Source: Burkholderia sp. Bp9142
GTDB lineage: Bacteria; Pseudomonadota; Gammaproteobacteria; Burkholderiales; Burkholderiaceae
Assembly: GCF_003853415.1 (NCBI RefSeq)
Contig: NZ_QTPP01000022.1
Location: 1-64,000, forward strand
Length of the DNA stretch: 64,000 bases
Reading direction: 5' to 3'
This document shows positions 47,077 to 56,708 of the stretch, piece by piece. Both the position numbers and the translations under genes were made by a program. Within the stretch, counting starts at the first letter, position 1. The number at the start of each line of letters is the position of its first letter. Below the pieces are notes generated by a model. The model searched no databases. It was not told where the DNA came from and worked only from the letters and a program-made list of their open reading frames with translations.

Positions 47077-48753
47077 TTACGATTGCGGTTTCTCGACGAT
47101 CACGCGGCGGTTGTCGCGCGCGATCACGCGCATCGGCACGCCTTGCCTGACCAGCGTGTCGTACTGGCCGGGCGGCATGATCGCGAGCGCATGGGTTTCC
47201 TGCTTCCAGCGTTCGATCCATTGGTCGACGGTCGGGATCCATTTGTTCGGCTCGACCGAGATCCCGAAGGCGAGCTCGTCCTGGCGCTGGACCATGATCG
47301 TCGTGTGGCCCATGTAGAACGGGAACGTGTGATCGAGCATCTCGATCGAGTAGAACGGCGTGTCGGGCGGCAGCTTCGCCAGTTCGGCGCGCACGGCGGG
47401 CGCGAGCAGCGCGCCCGAGCTGTAGCGGCCGAATTCGTCGTGGCCGGTGCCGCCGATCGTGCCGAACGCGAGCCACGCGGCGCCGAACGCGGTGATCGCC
47501 GCCGCGACGCCCACGCGGCGGTTCAGCCAGGCAGCCGCGAGCGTCAGCGCGGCCGCGACGGCAAGGCCTGCGTACAGCCACATCTGGAACGCGCGGTACA
47601 ACGCGTTCGGCGTGCGGGCGTCGCCCTGGTAGGCAAGGAAGATGATCCCGAACGCCGCGACGACGAAGAACACGAGATAGCCGAGCAGGTGACGACGGAA
47701 CCGCTCGGCGGTCAGCAGCGGCAGGTACGCGCCGATCATCAGCGCGAGCGCCGGCGCGACCGGCAGCACGTACGAGATCAGCTTCGAATGCGACGCGCTG
47801 AAGAACAGGAAGATGAACGCGCTCCAGGTCAGCAGCACGAGCATCGGGGAGAAGCCGTTCGGCTGGCGCGGCATGCGCAGCGCATGGCGGATGCTCTGCC
47901 ACGCGACCGACAGCCATGGCAGGAAGCCGACCAGCAGCACCGGCACGAAATAGTAGAGCGGGCCCGGGCGGTTCTGTTCCGGGGTCAGGTACCGGCGGAA
48001 CTGCTGAACGATGAAGAAGAAGTTGAAGAACTCGGGGTTGCGCTGCTGGACGAGCACGAACCATGGCGTGACGATCGCGAAGAAGATCACGAGGCCGCTC
48101 ACCAGGTACAGCCGCTTCCACAGCGCCCAGTCGCGGGCGATCAGCGTATAGAGCACCAGCACGGCGCCGGGCAGGATCAGGCCGACGAGGCCCTTGGACA
48201 GCACGGCGAACGCCATCGCGGCCCAGCACGTCCACATCCAGCCGCGCACCGCGCCCGCGGGCAGCCCGGGGCGCTGCGCGAGCAGCAGCGAGCAGAGCGA
48301 CAGCGTCATCCAGAACGCGAGCCCCATGTCGAGCGCGTTGAAGTGGCCCATCAGGTTCCAGTACGGCGAGCACGCGAGCACGACGGCCGCGAGGAGGCCC
48401 GACAGCGGGTTGAACAGGCGCGCACCGGTGAAGCCGACCAGCAGCACGCCGGCGAAGCTGACGAGGCCCGTGTAGAGGCGCGCCTGCCATTCGCCGATGC
48501 CGAACCACGCGAACGTCAGCGCGTTCAGCCAGGTCTGCAGCGGCGGTTTCTCGAAGTACTTGTAGCCGTTGTAGCGCGGCGTGATCCAGTCGCCGGTGAC
48601 GAACATTTCCCGCGCCATCTCCGCGTAGCGGCCTTCGTCGCTCGGGATCAGGTGGCGCAGCCCGAGCGGCGCGAACCAGACGATCGCGAGCGCGGCGAGC
48701 AGGAGGACGAGCGTGATGCGATTGAGCGGTAGCCTCGACGGCGTATCGTTCAT
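47077..48753 (-). CDS. arnT: Lipid A Ara4N transferase
   Basis: GT-C type membrane enzyme that transfers Ara4N from undecaprenyl phosphate to lipid A at the outer face of the inner membrane. The 558-residue protein has about a dozen membrane helices and the conserved first loop with MAREMFVTGDWITPRYNGYK and EKPPLQTW, typical of ArnT. Here it is the first gene of the run, unlike enterobacteria where it is fifth. Ara4N lowers the negative charge of lipid A and gives resistance to polymyxins. Confidence 0.93.
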   Translation of the reverse strand: MNDTPSRLPLNRITLVLLLAALAIVWFAPLGLRHLIPSDEGRYAEMAREMFVTGDWITPRYNGYKYFEKPPLQTWLNALTFAWFGIGEWQARLYTGLVSFAGVLLVGFTGARLFNPLSGLLAAVVLACSPYWNLMGHFNALDMGLAFWMTLSLCSLLLAQRPGLPAGAVRGWMWTCWAAMAFAVLSKGLVGLILPGAVLVLYTLIARDWALWKRLYLVSGLVIFFAIVTPWFVLVQQRNPEFFNFFFIVQQFRRYLTPEQNRPGPLYYFVPVLLVGFLPWLSVAWQSIRHALRMPRQPNGFSPMLVLLTWSAFIFLFFSASHSKLISYVLPVAPALALMIGAYLPLLTAERFRRHLLGYLVFFVVAAFGIIFLAYQGDARTPNALYRAFQMWLYAGLAVAAALTLAAAWLNRRVGVAAAITAFGAAWLAFGTIGGTGHDEFGRYSSGALLAPAVRAELAKLPPDTPFYSIEMLDHTFPFYMGHTTIMVQRQDELAFGISVEPNKWIPTVDQWIERWKQETHALAIMPPGQYDTLVRQGVPMRVIARDNRRVIVEKPQS

Positions 48754-48889
48754 GGATTTTCAGCCTGTTGGTTGTTGTGATGGGCCGCCGGCGGGTTACG
48801 CCGGGGGCGGGCGGCTCGCCGGTTATCGATCCGGGTGATGATCCGGGGATCGACCCGGTGTGCCGGCCCGAGTTTTACCGCATCGGGGA

Positions 48890-49264
48890 TTAACGTTCAA
48901 TTAAGAGCGCGGCGGCGACTTTGCGGCCTTCGGCCATCAGGATGTTGTAGGTGCGGCAGGCGGCCTGGAAATCCATCGTTTCGACGCCGATCCGCTTGGC
49001 CGTGAGCGCGGCCACGAGCCGCGGGTGCGGGAAGCGCAGCCGCGCGCCGCTGCCGAAGATCACGAGTTCGGGCGCCGGGTCGAGCAGCATCGCGAAATGC
49101 TCGGGCGCGAGCGCGTCGAACGACGACACGGGCCAGTCCCGCACCGGTGCGCCGGGCAGCACGATGACGCTTCCTTCGTGGCGTTGGAGGTTGACGTCGA
49201 CATAATCGGGGCCGTAGCCGGTGACGGTGTTGAGCGCGCCGCTCGTGTCCTGGTGCAGTTTCAA
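48890..49264 (-). CDS. Mth938-like domain protein
   Basis: A small protein (124 residues) of the Mth938/DUF498 family, with INxxxY-like start region KLHQDTSGALNTVTGYGPD and late VETMDFQAACRTYNILMAEG. The function is unknown; a human relative (NDUFAF3) helps assemble complex I. The start is taken as the TTG at 49264, since family members begin (M)KLHQD; the frame runs farther upstream but looks like chance residues. It is divergent from alaA. Confidence 0.8.
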   Translation of the reverse strand: MKLHQDTSGALNTVTGYGPDYVDVNLQRHEGSVIVLPGAPVRDWPVSSFDALAPEHFAMLLDPAPELVIFGSGARLRFPHPRLVAALTAKRIGVETMDFQAACRTYNILMAEGRKVAAALLIER

Positions 49265-49389
49265 ATCGGTATTCCGCGGTTCCGTGGAGGGAATGTCTGG
49301 CAAGGGCCGCACGGGCCCGGGGCGGCCGGTTTCGCGACCGGCGCACGCGGGGGCGCCTGACGGCGCGGGCCCGGAGCGGCCATGGTGCA

Positions 49390-49419
49390 TTGCGAAAGTC
49401 GGCCAAAATCCGCTAAATT
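49390..49419 (+). promoter_or_regulatory. Probable alaA promoter
   Basis: TTGCGA (49390-49395) and TAAATT (49414-49419) are separated by 18 bases in a locally AT-rich stretch, about 160 bases before the alaA start. Confidence 0.55.
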
Positions 49420-49582
49420 ATAACTTTTTGGTCGCCCCCGGGCGCCACTTGCATCGGGCGCCGCCACAAGCCGCGTCCGACCGCCCGCTTTTTTCCCAGT
49501 CTAGACAGCGCGCACAGACCGGCCGCTCTCCAGTTTTGATCCCGTCCCCCGGCCGCAAGGCCAACCCAGGAACCGTGTCGTC

Positions 49583-50821
49583 GTGAAACCGATTCAGAAG
49601 TCGAACAAGCTGCTCAACGTCTGCTACGACATCCGTGGCCCGGTGCTCGAGCACGCGAAGCGCCTCGAGGAAGAAGGCCATCGCATCATCAAGCTGAACA
49701 TCGGCAACCTCGCGCCGTTCGGGTTCGATGCGCCGGACGAGATCATCCAGGACATGATCCGCAACCTGCCGGCGTCGTCCGGCTATTCGGATTCGAAGGG
49801 CGTGTTCTCGGCTCGCAAGGCCGTGATGCACTACACGCAGCAAAAGGGCGTCGTCGGCGTCGGCCTCGACGACATCTACATCGGCAACGGCGCGTCCGAG
49901 CTGATCGTGATGGCGACCCAGGCGCTCCTGAACGACGGCGACGAGGTGCTGCTGCCGGCGCCCGACTATCCGCTCTGGACGGCCGCCGTGAGCCTGTCGG
50001 GCGGCACGCCCGTGCACTACGTGTGCGACGAGCAGAACGCGTGGATGCCCGACCTCGACGACATCCGCCGGAAGATCACGCCGAACACCAAGGCGATCGT
50101 CGTGATCAACCCGAACAACCCGACCGGCGCGCTTTATTCCGACGAATTGCTGCTCGAGCTGCTCGAGATCGCGCGCCAGCACGGGCTGATCGTGTTTGCC
50201 GACGAGGTCTACGACAAGATCGTCTACGACGGGCTCGAGCACACCGCGCTGGGTTCGCTGTCGGAAGACGTGATCACCGTCACGTTCAACAGCCTGTCGA
50301 AGAGCTATCGCTCGTGCGGCTACCGCGCGGGCTGGATGGCCGTGTCGGGCCTCGGCGGCGACAATCGCCGGCGCGCGAAGGATTACCTGGAAGGCCTGGG
50401 GATCCTGTCGTCGATGCGCCTGTGCGCGAACGTGCCCGGGCAGTTCGCGATCCAGACCGCGCTCGGCGGCTACCAGAGCATCAACGAGCTGATCGTGCCG
50501 AGCGGGCGCCTGTACAAGCAGCGCGATCTCGCGTACGACATGCTCACGTCGATCCCCGGCGTGACCTGCGTGAAGCCGCAGGCCGCGCTGTACATGTTCC
50601 CGCGCCTCGATCCGAAGCTCTATCCGATCCAGAACGACCAGCAGTTCATCCTCGACCTGTTGCTCGAGGAACGCGTGCTGCTCGTGCAGGGGACGGGCTT
50701 CAACTGGGCGGACCCGGATCATTTCCGCGTGGTGTTCCTGCCGAACCTCGACGACCTGACCGATTCGATCAACCGGATCGCGCGCTTCCTCGACGGCTAC
50801 CGCAAGCGCCATTCGGTCTGA
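49583..50821 (+). CDS. alaA: Alanine transaminase (AlaA type)
   Basis: Class I PLP aminotransferase that makes alanine from pyruvate and glutamate. The 412-residue protein starts with IQKSNKLLNVCYDIRGPVLE, as E. coli AlaA does, and contains NPNNPTGALYS and the PLP Lys in NSLSKSYRSCGYRAGW. The start is a GTG with AGGAA before it. It is followed after 53 bases by hom and thrC, an arrangement found in beta-proteobacteria. Confidence 0.92.
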   Translation: MKPIQKSNKLLNVCYDIRGPVLEHAKRLEEEGHRIIKLNIGNLAPFGFDAPDEIIQDMIRNLPASSGYSDSKGVFSARKAVMHYTQQKGVVGVGLDDIYIGNGASELIVMATQALLNDGDEVLLPAPDYPLWTAAVSLSGGTPVHYVCDEQNAWMPDLDDIRRKITPNTKAIVVINPNNPTGALYSDELLLELLEIARQHGLIVFADEVYDKIVYDGLEHTALGSLSEDVITVTFNSLSKSYRSCGYRAGWMAVSGLGGDNRRRAKDYLEGLGILSSMRLCANVPGQFAIQTALGGYQSINELIVPSGRLYKQRDLAYDMLTSIPGVTCVKPQAALYMFPRLDPKLYPIQNDQQFILDLLLEERVLLVQGTGFNWADPDHFRVVFLPNLDDLTDSINRIARFLDGYRKRHSV

Positions 50822-50874
50822 GCGGACCGATTCCCCCGGCATTCATTCACTCTTACTCATCGATCACACGCAGC

Positions 50875-52203
50875 ATGGAACCGATCAAAGTTGGCCTGTT
50901 GGGCTTCGGCACCGTCGGCAGCGGCACCTTCACGGTGCTGCACCGCAACCAGGAAGAAATCAAGCGACGCGCGGGGCGCGGCATCGAGGTTGCGCGCATT
51001 GCGGTGCGCAACCCGGCCAAGGCGCGGGCTGCGCTCGGCGATAACGCCGGCGCCGTGCAGATCACCGACGATTTCAACGCGGTCGTCGACGATCCGTCGA
51101 TCGCGATCATCGCCGAGATGATCGGCGGCACGGGCATCGCGCGCGAGCTCGTGCTGCGCGCGATCGCGAACGGCAAGCACGTCGTGACGGCGAACAAGGC
51201 GCTGCTCGCGGTGCACGGCACCGAGATCTTCGAGGCCGCGCGCGAACAGGGCGTGATGGTCGCGTTCGAGGCGGCCGTCGCCGGCGGCATCCCGATCATC
51301 AAGGCGCTGCGTGAAGGCCTGACCGCCAACCGCATCCAGTACATCGCGGGCATCATCAACGGCACGACGAACTACATCCTGTCGGAAATGCGCGACCGCG
51401 GGCTCGACTTCGCGACCGCGCTGAAGGCCGCGCAGGAGCTCGGCTACGCGGAAGCCGATCCGACCTTCGACATCGAAGGCGTCGACGCCGCGCACAAGGC
51501 GACCATCATGAGCGCGATCGCGTTCGGCGTGCCGGTCCAGTTCGACCGTGCGTACGTCGAAGGCATCAGCAAGCTCGACGCGACCGACATCCGCTACGCG
51601 GAAGAGCTCGGCTACCGGATCAAGCTGCTCGGCATCACGCGCCGCGCCGAAAACGGCATCGAGCTGCGCGTGCACCCGACGCTGATCCCGGAGAAGCGCC
51701 TGCTCGCGAACGTCGAAGGCGCGATGAACGCGGTCGTCGTGCACGGCGACGCGGTCGGCACGACGCTGTACTACGGCAAGGGCGCGGGCGCGGAACCGAC
51801 CGCGTCGGCGGTCGTCGCGGATCTCGTCGACGTCACGCGCCTGCATACGGCCGACCCCGAGCATCGCGTGCCGCACCTCGCGTTCCAGCCGGACAGCCTG
51901 TCGAACACGCCGATCCTGCCGATCGACGAAGTGACGAGCGGCTACTACCTGCGCCTGCGCGTGGCCGACCAGACGGGCGTGCTCGCCGACATCACGCGCA
52001 TCCTCGCCGCATCGGGCATCTCGATCGACGCGCTGCTGCAGAAGGAGTCGGAACAGGTCGACGACGCGAACGGCGAAACCGACATCATCCTGATCACGCA
52101 CGTCACGCTCGAGAAGAACGTCAATGCGGCGATCGCGCAGATCGAGAACCTCCCGACGGTGGTCTCGAAGGTGACGAAGCTGCGCATGGAAGCGCTGAAC
52201 TGA
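50875..52203 (+). CDS. hom: Homoserine dehydrogenase
   Basis: Reduces aspartate semialdehyde to homoserine with NAD(P)H. The 442-residue monofunctional enzyme has the N-terminal Rossmann motif GLLGFGTVGSGTF, the catalytic-domain segment FEAAVAGGIPIIKALREGL with GTTNYIL, and a C-terminal ACT domain (about residues 360-440, LRLRVADQTGVLADITRIL) that should bind threonine for feedback control. thrC follows after 14 bases. Confidence 0.96.
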   Translation: MEPIKVGLLGFGTVGSGTFTVLHRNQEEIKRRAGRGIEVARIAVRNPAKARAALGDNAGAVQITDDFNAVVDDPSIAIIAEMIGGTGIARELVLRAIANGKHVVTANKALLAVHGTEIFEAAREQGVMVAFEAAVAGGIPIIKALREGLTANRIQYIAGIINGTTNYILSEMRDRGLDFATALKAAQELGYAEADPTFDIEGVDAAHKATIMSAIAFGVPVQFDRAYVEGISKLDATDIRYAEELGYRIKLLGITRRAENGIELRVHPTLIPEKRLLANVEGAMNAVVVHGDAVGTTLYYGKGAGAEPTASAVVADLVDVTRLHTADPEHRVPHLAFQPDSLSNTPILPIDEVTSGYYLRLRVADQTGVLADITRILAASGISIDALLQKESEQVDDANGETDIILITHVTLEKNVNAAIAQIENLPTVVSKVTKLRMEALN

Positions 52204-52217
52204 GGACCCGGAACGAC

Positions 52218-53669
52218 ATGAACTACATCTCCACGCGCGGCGCCGGCATCGGCGAGCGCCACACGTTCTCCGACATCCTGCTCGGCGGTCTCGCGAAGGA
52301 CGGCGGGCTGTACCTGCCGGCCGAATATCCGCAGGTGTCCGCCGACGAGCTCGCGCGCTGGCGCACGCTGCCGTATGCGGATCTCGCGTTCGAGATCCTG
52401 TCGAAGTTCTGCGACGACGTGCCGGCCGAGGACCTGCGCGCGATCACGCGCCGCACGTACACGGCCGCCGTGTACAGCAACACGCGCCACGGCGAGAACG
52501 CGTCCGACATCACGCCGCTGAAGACGCTCGGCACCGAGAGTGGTGCGGCGCTGTCGCTGCTCGAACTGTCGAACGGCCCGACGCTCGCGTTCAAGGACAT
52601 GGCGATGCAACTGCTCGGCAACCTGTTCGAGTACACGCTCGCGAAGCACGGGCAGACGCTGAACATCCTCGGTGCGACGTCGGGCGACACGGGCAGCGCG
52701 GCCGAATACGCGATGCGCGGCAAGGCCGGCGTGCGCGTGTTCATGCTGTCGCCGCACAAGAAGATGAGCGCGTTCCAGACGGCCCAGATGTTCAGCCTGC
52801 AGGATCCGAACATCTTCAACCTCGCGGTCGAAGGCGTGTTCGACGACTGCCAGGACATCGTCAAGGCCGTGTCGAACGATCACGCGTTCAAGGCGCAGCA
52901 GAAGATCGGCACGGTCAACTCGATCAACTGGGCGCGCGTCGTCGCGCAGGTCGTGTACTACTTCAAGGGCTATTTCGCGGCGACGCAGTCGAACGACGAG
53001 CGCGTGTCGTTCACGGTGCCGTCGGGCAACTTCGGCAACGTCTGCGCGGGCCATATCGCGCGGATGATGGGCCTGCCGATCGCGAAGCTCGTGGTCGCGA
53101 CCAACGAGAACGACGTGCTCGACGAGTTCTTCCGCACCGGTGTATATCGCGTGCGCAGCGCGGAGAACACATATCACACGAGCAGCCCGAGCATGGACAT
53201 CTCGAAGGCGTCGAACTTCGAGCGCTTCGTGTTCGACCTGCTCGGCCGCGATCCGGCACGCGTGATGCAGCTGTTCCGCGACGTCGAGGAGAAGGGCGGT
53301 TTCGACCTCGCGGCGAGCGGCGATTTCGCGCGCGTGGCCGAATTCGGCTTCGTGTCGGGCAGCAGCAGCCACACGGACCGCATCGCGACGATCCGCGACG
53401 TCTTCTCGCGCTACGACACGATGATCGATACGCATACGGCCGACGGCGTGAAGGTCGCGCGCGAGCATCTCGACGCGGGTGTGCCGATGGTCGTGCTCGA
53501 GACGGCCCAGCCGATCAAGTTCGGCGAGACGATCCGCGAGGCGCTCGCTCGCGAGGCCGAGCGGCCGGCCGCATTCGACGGGCTCGAGGCGCTGCCGCAG
53601 CGTTTCGAGGTCGTGAAGGCCGACGCGCAGCAGGTGAAGGACTTCATCGCCGCGCATACGGGCGCGTAA
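52218..53669 (+). CDS. thrC: Threonine synthase
   Basis: PLP enzyme converting O-phosphohomoserine to threonine. The 483-residue protein is of the long (class II, E. coli/yeast) type, with N-terminal MNYISTRGAGIGERHTFSDI, the PLP Lys in LAFKDMAMQLLGNLFEY and the phosphate loop GATSGDTGSAAEYAM. hom-thrC form an operon; homoserine kinase is not in the window. Confidence 0.96.
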   Translation: MNYISTRGAGIGERHTFSDILLGGLAKDGGLYLPAEYPQVSADELARWRTLPYADLAFEILSKFCDDVPAEDLRAITRRTYTAAVYSNTRHGENASDITPLKTLGTESGAALSLLELSNGPTLAFKDMAMQLLGNLFEYTLAKHGQTLNILGATSGDTGSAAEYAMRGKAGVRVFMLSPHKKMSAFQTAQMFSLQDPNIFNLAVEGVFDDCQDIVKAVSNDHAFKAQQKIGTVNSINWARVVAQVVYYFKGYFAATQSNDERVSFTVPSGNFGNVCAGHIARMMGLPIAKLVVATNENDVLDEFFRTGVYRVRSAENTYHTSSPSMDISKASNFERFVFDLLGRDPARVMQLFRDVEEKGGFDLAASGDFARVAEFGFVSGSSSHTDRIATIRDVFSRYDTMIDTHTADGVKVAREHLDAGVPMVVLETAQPIKFGETIREALAREAERPAAFDGLEALPQRFEVVKADAQQVKDFIAAHTGA

Positions 53670-53710
53670 CGCAGCGCCGGGCTGCCGGGTTCCCAGCCCG
53701 GCGGTGCAGG

Positions 53711-53757
53711 ACGGCCGGAATGCCGATTCGTCGCACGGATCGGGGTTCCGGCCGTTT
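53711..53757 (+). terminator. Terminator-like hairpin after thrC
   Basis: ACGGCCGGAA (53711-53720) pairs perfectly with TTCCGGCCGT (53746-53755), followed by TT and then CG. The stem is strong; the T-run is short. Confidence 0.5.
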
Positions 53758-53924
53758 CGCTTGGGGGCGGCCATGCGCATGCGTGCCGTCCGATGCCGCG
53801 CGAAACAAGTGCCAGTGCAGCGCGTTCGCGCCGATCACAGTTTTCGCATGTCCGCCATATCGCGCGTGGGCGCGACGGCGTCGCTACAATGACGTATTGA
53901 CACCAACGATCCCCGATTCCATCG

Positions 53925-55172
53925 ATGTCGAACCCGAATCCCGCGGCGCCGCGCGCGCCGATGCTGTCGACCGCCGAAGCGCTCGCCGCGCTGCTCGATG
54001 CCGCGAAGCCGCTGCCCGGCGCCGAAACCGTCGCCACGCTCGATGCGCTCGGCCGCGTGCTGGCGGCCGACGTGAGTTCGCCGCTCGACGTGCCGCCGAT
54101 GCATACGAGCGCGATGGACGGCTATGCGGTGCGAGTCGCCGACCTGCTGCACGGCGAGCGGCGCCTGCCGGTGTCGCAGCGGATTCCGGCAGGCCATCCG
54201 GCCGCGCCGCTCGCGGCCGGCACGGCCGCGCGGATCTTCACCGGCGCGACGGTGCCGCCCGGCGCCGACGCCGTCGTGATGCAGGAGCAGACGGCGGCCG
54301 ACGGCGATGCGGTCGAGATCCTGCACACGCCGAAGGCCGGTGAATGGATCACCGCGCAAGGCGCGGACATCCGCCAGGGTTCGGTGATCCTGCCGGCCGG
54401 CACGCGGCTCACGCCGCAGGCGCTCGGCCTCGCCGCATCGGTCGGCCGCGCGCAGCTGCCGGTCGCGCGGCGGATTCGCGTCGCGGTGTTCTTCACCGGC
54501 GACGAACTGACGATGCCGGGCGAGCCGCTCAAGCCCGGCGCGATCTACAACTCGAACCGTTTCACGCTGCGCGGGCTGCTCGAGCGGCTCGGCTGCCATG
54601 TGACCGACTACGGGATCGTGCCCGACTCGCTCGCCGCGACCCGCGACACGCTGCGCGAGGCCGCGCGCGATCACGACGTGATCCTGACGAGCGGCGGCGT
54701 ATCGGTCGGCGACGAGGATCACGTGAAGCCGGCCGTCGAGGCCGAAGGGCGGCTCGCGCTGTGGCAGATCGCGATGAAGCCCGGCAAGCCGCTCGCGTTC
54801 GGCGCGCTCCGCCGCGGCGACGAGCGCCCCGACGCACACTTCATCGGGCTGCCGGGCAACCCCGTGTCGAGCTTCGTCACGTTCCTGCTGTTCGTGCGGC
54901 CGTTCCTGCTGCGCCTGTCCGGCGTGCGCGACGTCGCGCCGCGCGCGCTGTCGCTGCGCGCGGACTTCTCGCAAGGCAAGGGCGACCGGCGCAACGAGTT
55001 CCTGCGCGCACGCGTCAATGCGGCCGGCGGCCTCGACCTGTTCCCGAACCAGAGTTCGGCGGTGCTGACGTCGACGGTCTGGGGCGACGGCCTGATCGAC
55101 AATCCGCCGCAGCACGCGATCAGCGCGGGCGAGACCGTGCGTTTCATTCCGTTTTCCGAACTGCTGTCGTAA
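53925..55172 (+). CDS. moeA: Molybdopterin molybdenumtransferase MoeA
   Basis: Inserts molybdate into adenylated molybdopterin. The 415-residue protein has the MoeA signatures: LDVPPMHTSAMDGYAVR, FFTGDEL, SGGVSVGDEDHVK and IGLPGNPVSSFVTF. It starts the moeA-moaD-moaE group, 19 bases ahead of moaD. Together with thrC it lies in a common beta-proteobacterial order. Confidence 0.94.
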   Translation: MSNPNPAAPRAPMLSTAEALAALLDAAKPLPGAETVATLDALGRVLAADVSSPLDVPPMHTSAMDGYAVRVADLLHGERRLPVSQRIPAGHPAAPLAAGTAARIFTGATVPPGADAVVMQEQTAADGDAVEILHTPKAGEWITAQGADIRQGSVILPAGTRLTPQALGLAASVGRAQLPVARRIRVAVFFTGDELTMPGEPLKPGAIYNSNRFTLRGLLERLGCHVTDYGIVPDSLAATRDTLREAARDHDVILTSGGVSVGDEDHVKPAVEAEGRLALWQIAMKPGKPLAFGALRRGDERPDAHFIGLPGNPVSSFVTFLLFVRPFLLRLSGVRDVAPRALSLRADFSQGKGDRRNEFLRARVNAAGGLDLFPNQSSAVLTSTVWGDGLIDNPPQHAISAGETVRFIPFSELLS

Positions 55173-55191
55173 CGCGACGGCTTCCCGACCT

Positions 55192-55449
55192 ATGAAGATT
55201 CAACTGAAATTCTTTGCAAGCGTGCGCGAGGCGCTGGGCGTGTCCGACGAGCAGGCCGACGTGCCGGACGGCGTGACGACCGTCGGCGACGTGCGTGCGT
55301 GGCTGCGCCTGCGCGGCGGTGCGTGGGCCGAAACGCTCGCCGAAGGGCGCGCGTTGCGCATGGCGTGCAATCACGAGATGACCAACCCTGACACGCGGCT
55401 CACCGATGGTTGCGAGGTCGCGTTCTTTCCGCCGGTAACGGGCGGTTGA
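55192..55449 (+). CDS. moaD: Molybdopterin synthase small subunit
   Basis: Sulfur-carrier protein of 85 residues with the ubiquitin-like fold, ending in the essential Gly-Gly (FFPPVTGG) that becomes a thiocarboxylate. N-terminus MKIQLKFFASVREALG is typical. moaE begins 13 bases after its stop. Confidence 0.94.
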   Translation: MKIQLKFFASVREALGVSDEQADVPDGVTTVGDVRAWLRLRGGAWAETLAEGRALRMACNHEMTNPDTRLTDGCEVAFFPPVTGG

Positions 55450-55462
55450 GGGAGGCCGGGCG

Positions 55463-55939
55463 ATGGCTACGGTACGAGTCCAGACCGGCGATTTCGACCT
55501 GGGCGCCGAAGTGGCGGCATTGCGCGCGCGCAATCCGAAGATCGGCGCGGTCGCGTGTTTCGTCGGCACGGTGCGCGACCTGAACGAAGGCGATTCGGTC
55601 GCCGCGATGGAGCTCGAGCACTATCCGGGGATGACCGAGAAGGCGCTCGAGAAGATCGCCGCCGAAGCCGGCCGGCGCTGGCCCGGGATCGACGTCGCGG
55701 TCGTGCATCGCGTCGGCCGGCTGCTGCCGCTCGACCAGATCGTGATGGTCGCGACGGTCGCGTCGCACCGCGGCGATGCGTTCGCGTCGTGCGAGTTCGT
55801 GATGGATTACCTGAAGACCGAGGCGCCGTTCTGGAAGAAGGAAACGACGCCGGACGGCGAGCGCTGGGTCGATGCCCGCAGCACCGACGACGCGGCGCTT
55901 GCGCGCTGGGGCGTCGAATCGGGCAACACGCCGCGCTGA
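55463..55939 (+). CDS. moaE: Molybdopterin synthase large subunit
   Basis: Catalytic subunit (158 residues) that uses MoaD sulfur to turn cyclic pyranopterin monophosphate into molybdopterin. FVGTVRDLNEGDSV, LEHYPGMTEKAL, VVHRVGRLLPLDQIV and KTEAPFWKKE with the active-site Lys are visible. GGGAGG lies before the ATG. It is convergent with the globin gene. Confidence 0.95.
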   Translation: MATVRVQTGDFDLGAEVAALRARNPKIGAVACFVGTVRDLNEGDSVAAMELEHYPGMTEKALEKIAAEAGRRWPGIDVAVVHRVGRLLPLDQIVMVATVASHRGDAFASCEFVMDYLKTEAPFWKKETTPDGERWVDARSTDDAALARWGVESGNTPR

Positions 55940-55996
55940 GCGCGCGTTCGGGTCGTGCGGCGATGTGCCGCAGGCGGCTCGATTGTCGCGAGCCGG

Positions 55997-56557
55997 TCAA
56001 GCGTCCGGATCGGCGCCGCGCCCGATGATCCTCGTCGGAAACGGCTCGCCGCGGGCGCGTGACGGCAGCGCATGCGGATCGTCGCCCGCGTCGCGGCGGC
56101 GCGGCGCGATCGCATCGAGCAACGCCTGCTGCTCGGGCGGAATCTGATAATCCCAGCCGAAGCGGCTCAACTGCAGGCTCTGCGCGATCCGCAGCGCGGG
56201 TTCCATGAAGCGGATCGCAGCGGGCGGCGTGTAGCGGCCCTCGACGGTTTTCAGGAACAGCGACAGCCAGCGGCTGAAATGCGCGGGCTCGATCCCGTCG
56301 AGCGGCTGGTGCGCCTGCTGCACGTTGCCGCGATAGCCTTTGGTGCCGAGCACGAGGCTCGACCAGAAGCTGACCATCTTCGGCAGATGGTCGTCCCAGC
56401 GGCCGTCCAGCTTCGCGTCGAACACGGGCCCGAGCAGCGGATCGGCGCGCACGCGGTCGTAGAACGCGTAGACGAGGTCGCGGATATTGTCTTCGGTCGG
56501 TTCGGCGTCGCGAGGGCGGGCCGGTGCGGTATCGGGCGAGGCGGGCAGGGCGGTCAT
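55997..56557 (-). CDS. Group III truncated hemoglobin
   Basis: A 186-residue protein with a truncated (2-on-2) globin core at about residues 20-150: LVYAFYDRVRADPLLGPVF, HLPKMVSFWSSLVLGTKGY and the proximal His in VQQAHQPLDGI. The order and lengths match group III. The C-terminal 35 residues are a charged tail beyond the core. Such globins are linked to nitric oxide or oxygen stress. The gene diverges from an NsrR-like regulator, in keeping with an NO-related role. Confidence 0.86.
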   Translation of the reverse strand: MTALPASPDTAPARPRDAEPTEDNIRDLVYAFYDRVRADPLLGPVFDAKLDGRWDDHLPKMVSFWSSLVLGTKGYRGNVQQAHQPLDGIEPAHFSRWLSLFLKTVEGRYTPPAAIRFMEPALRIAQSLQLSRFGWDYQIPPEQQALLDAIAPRRRDAGDDPHALPSRARGEPFPTRIIGRGADPDA

Positions 56558-56693
56558 GGCAAAAAGGGCCGGAAAATCGGGGCGTCGGCGGCGCATCGGC
56601 GCGGTGCCGCTGGAACGGCGGCGCGGGCAACGCGCAGGACGCCGACAGGATTTTGACGCAAAATAGCGTCCACCAACGCCTGAAAAATGTGTG

Positions 56694-56708
56694 GATGCCA
56701 TGCATCTT
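56694..56708. promoter_or_regulatory. Candidate operator in the globin-nsrR divergent region
   Basis: GATGC-CAT-GCATC is a perfect inverted repeat, and on the minus strand the sequence reads AAGATGCAT, the first part of the NsrR half-site (AAGATGCATTT). The full 11-1-11 NsrR operator is not present, so assignment is tentative. Confidence 0.4.
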
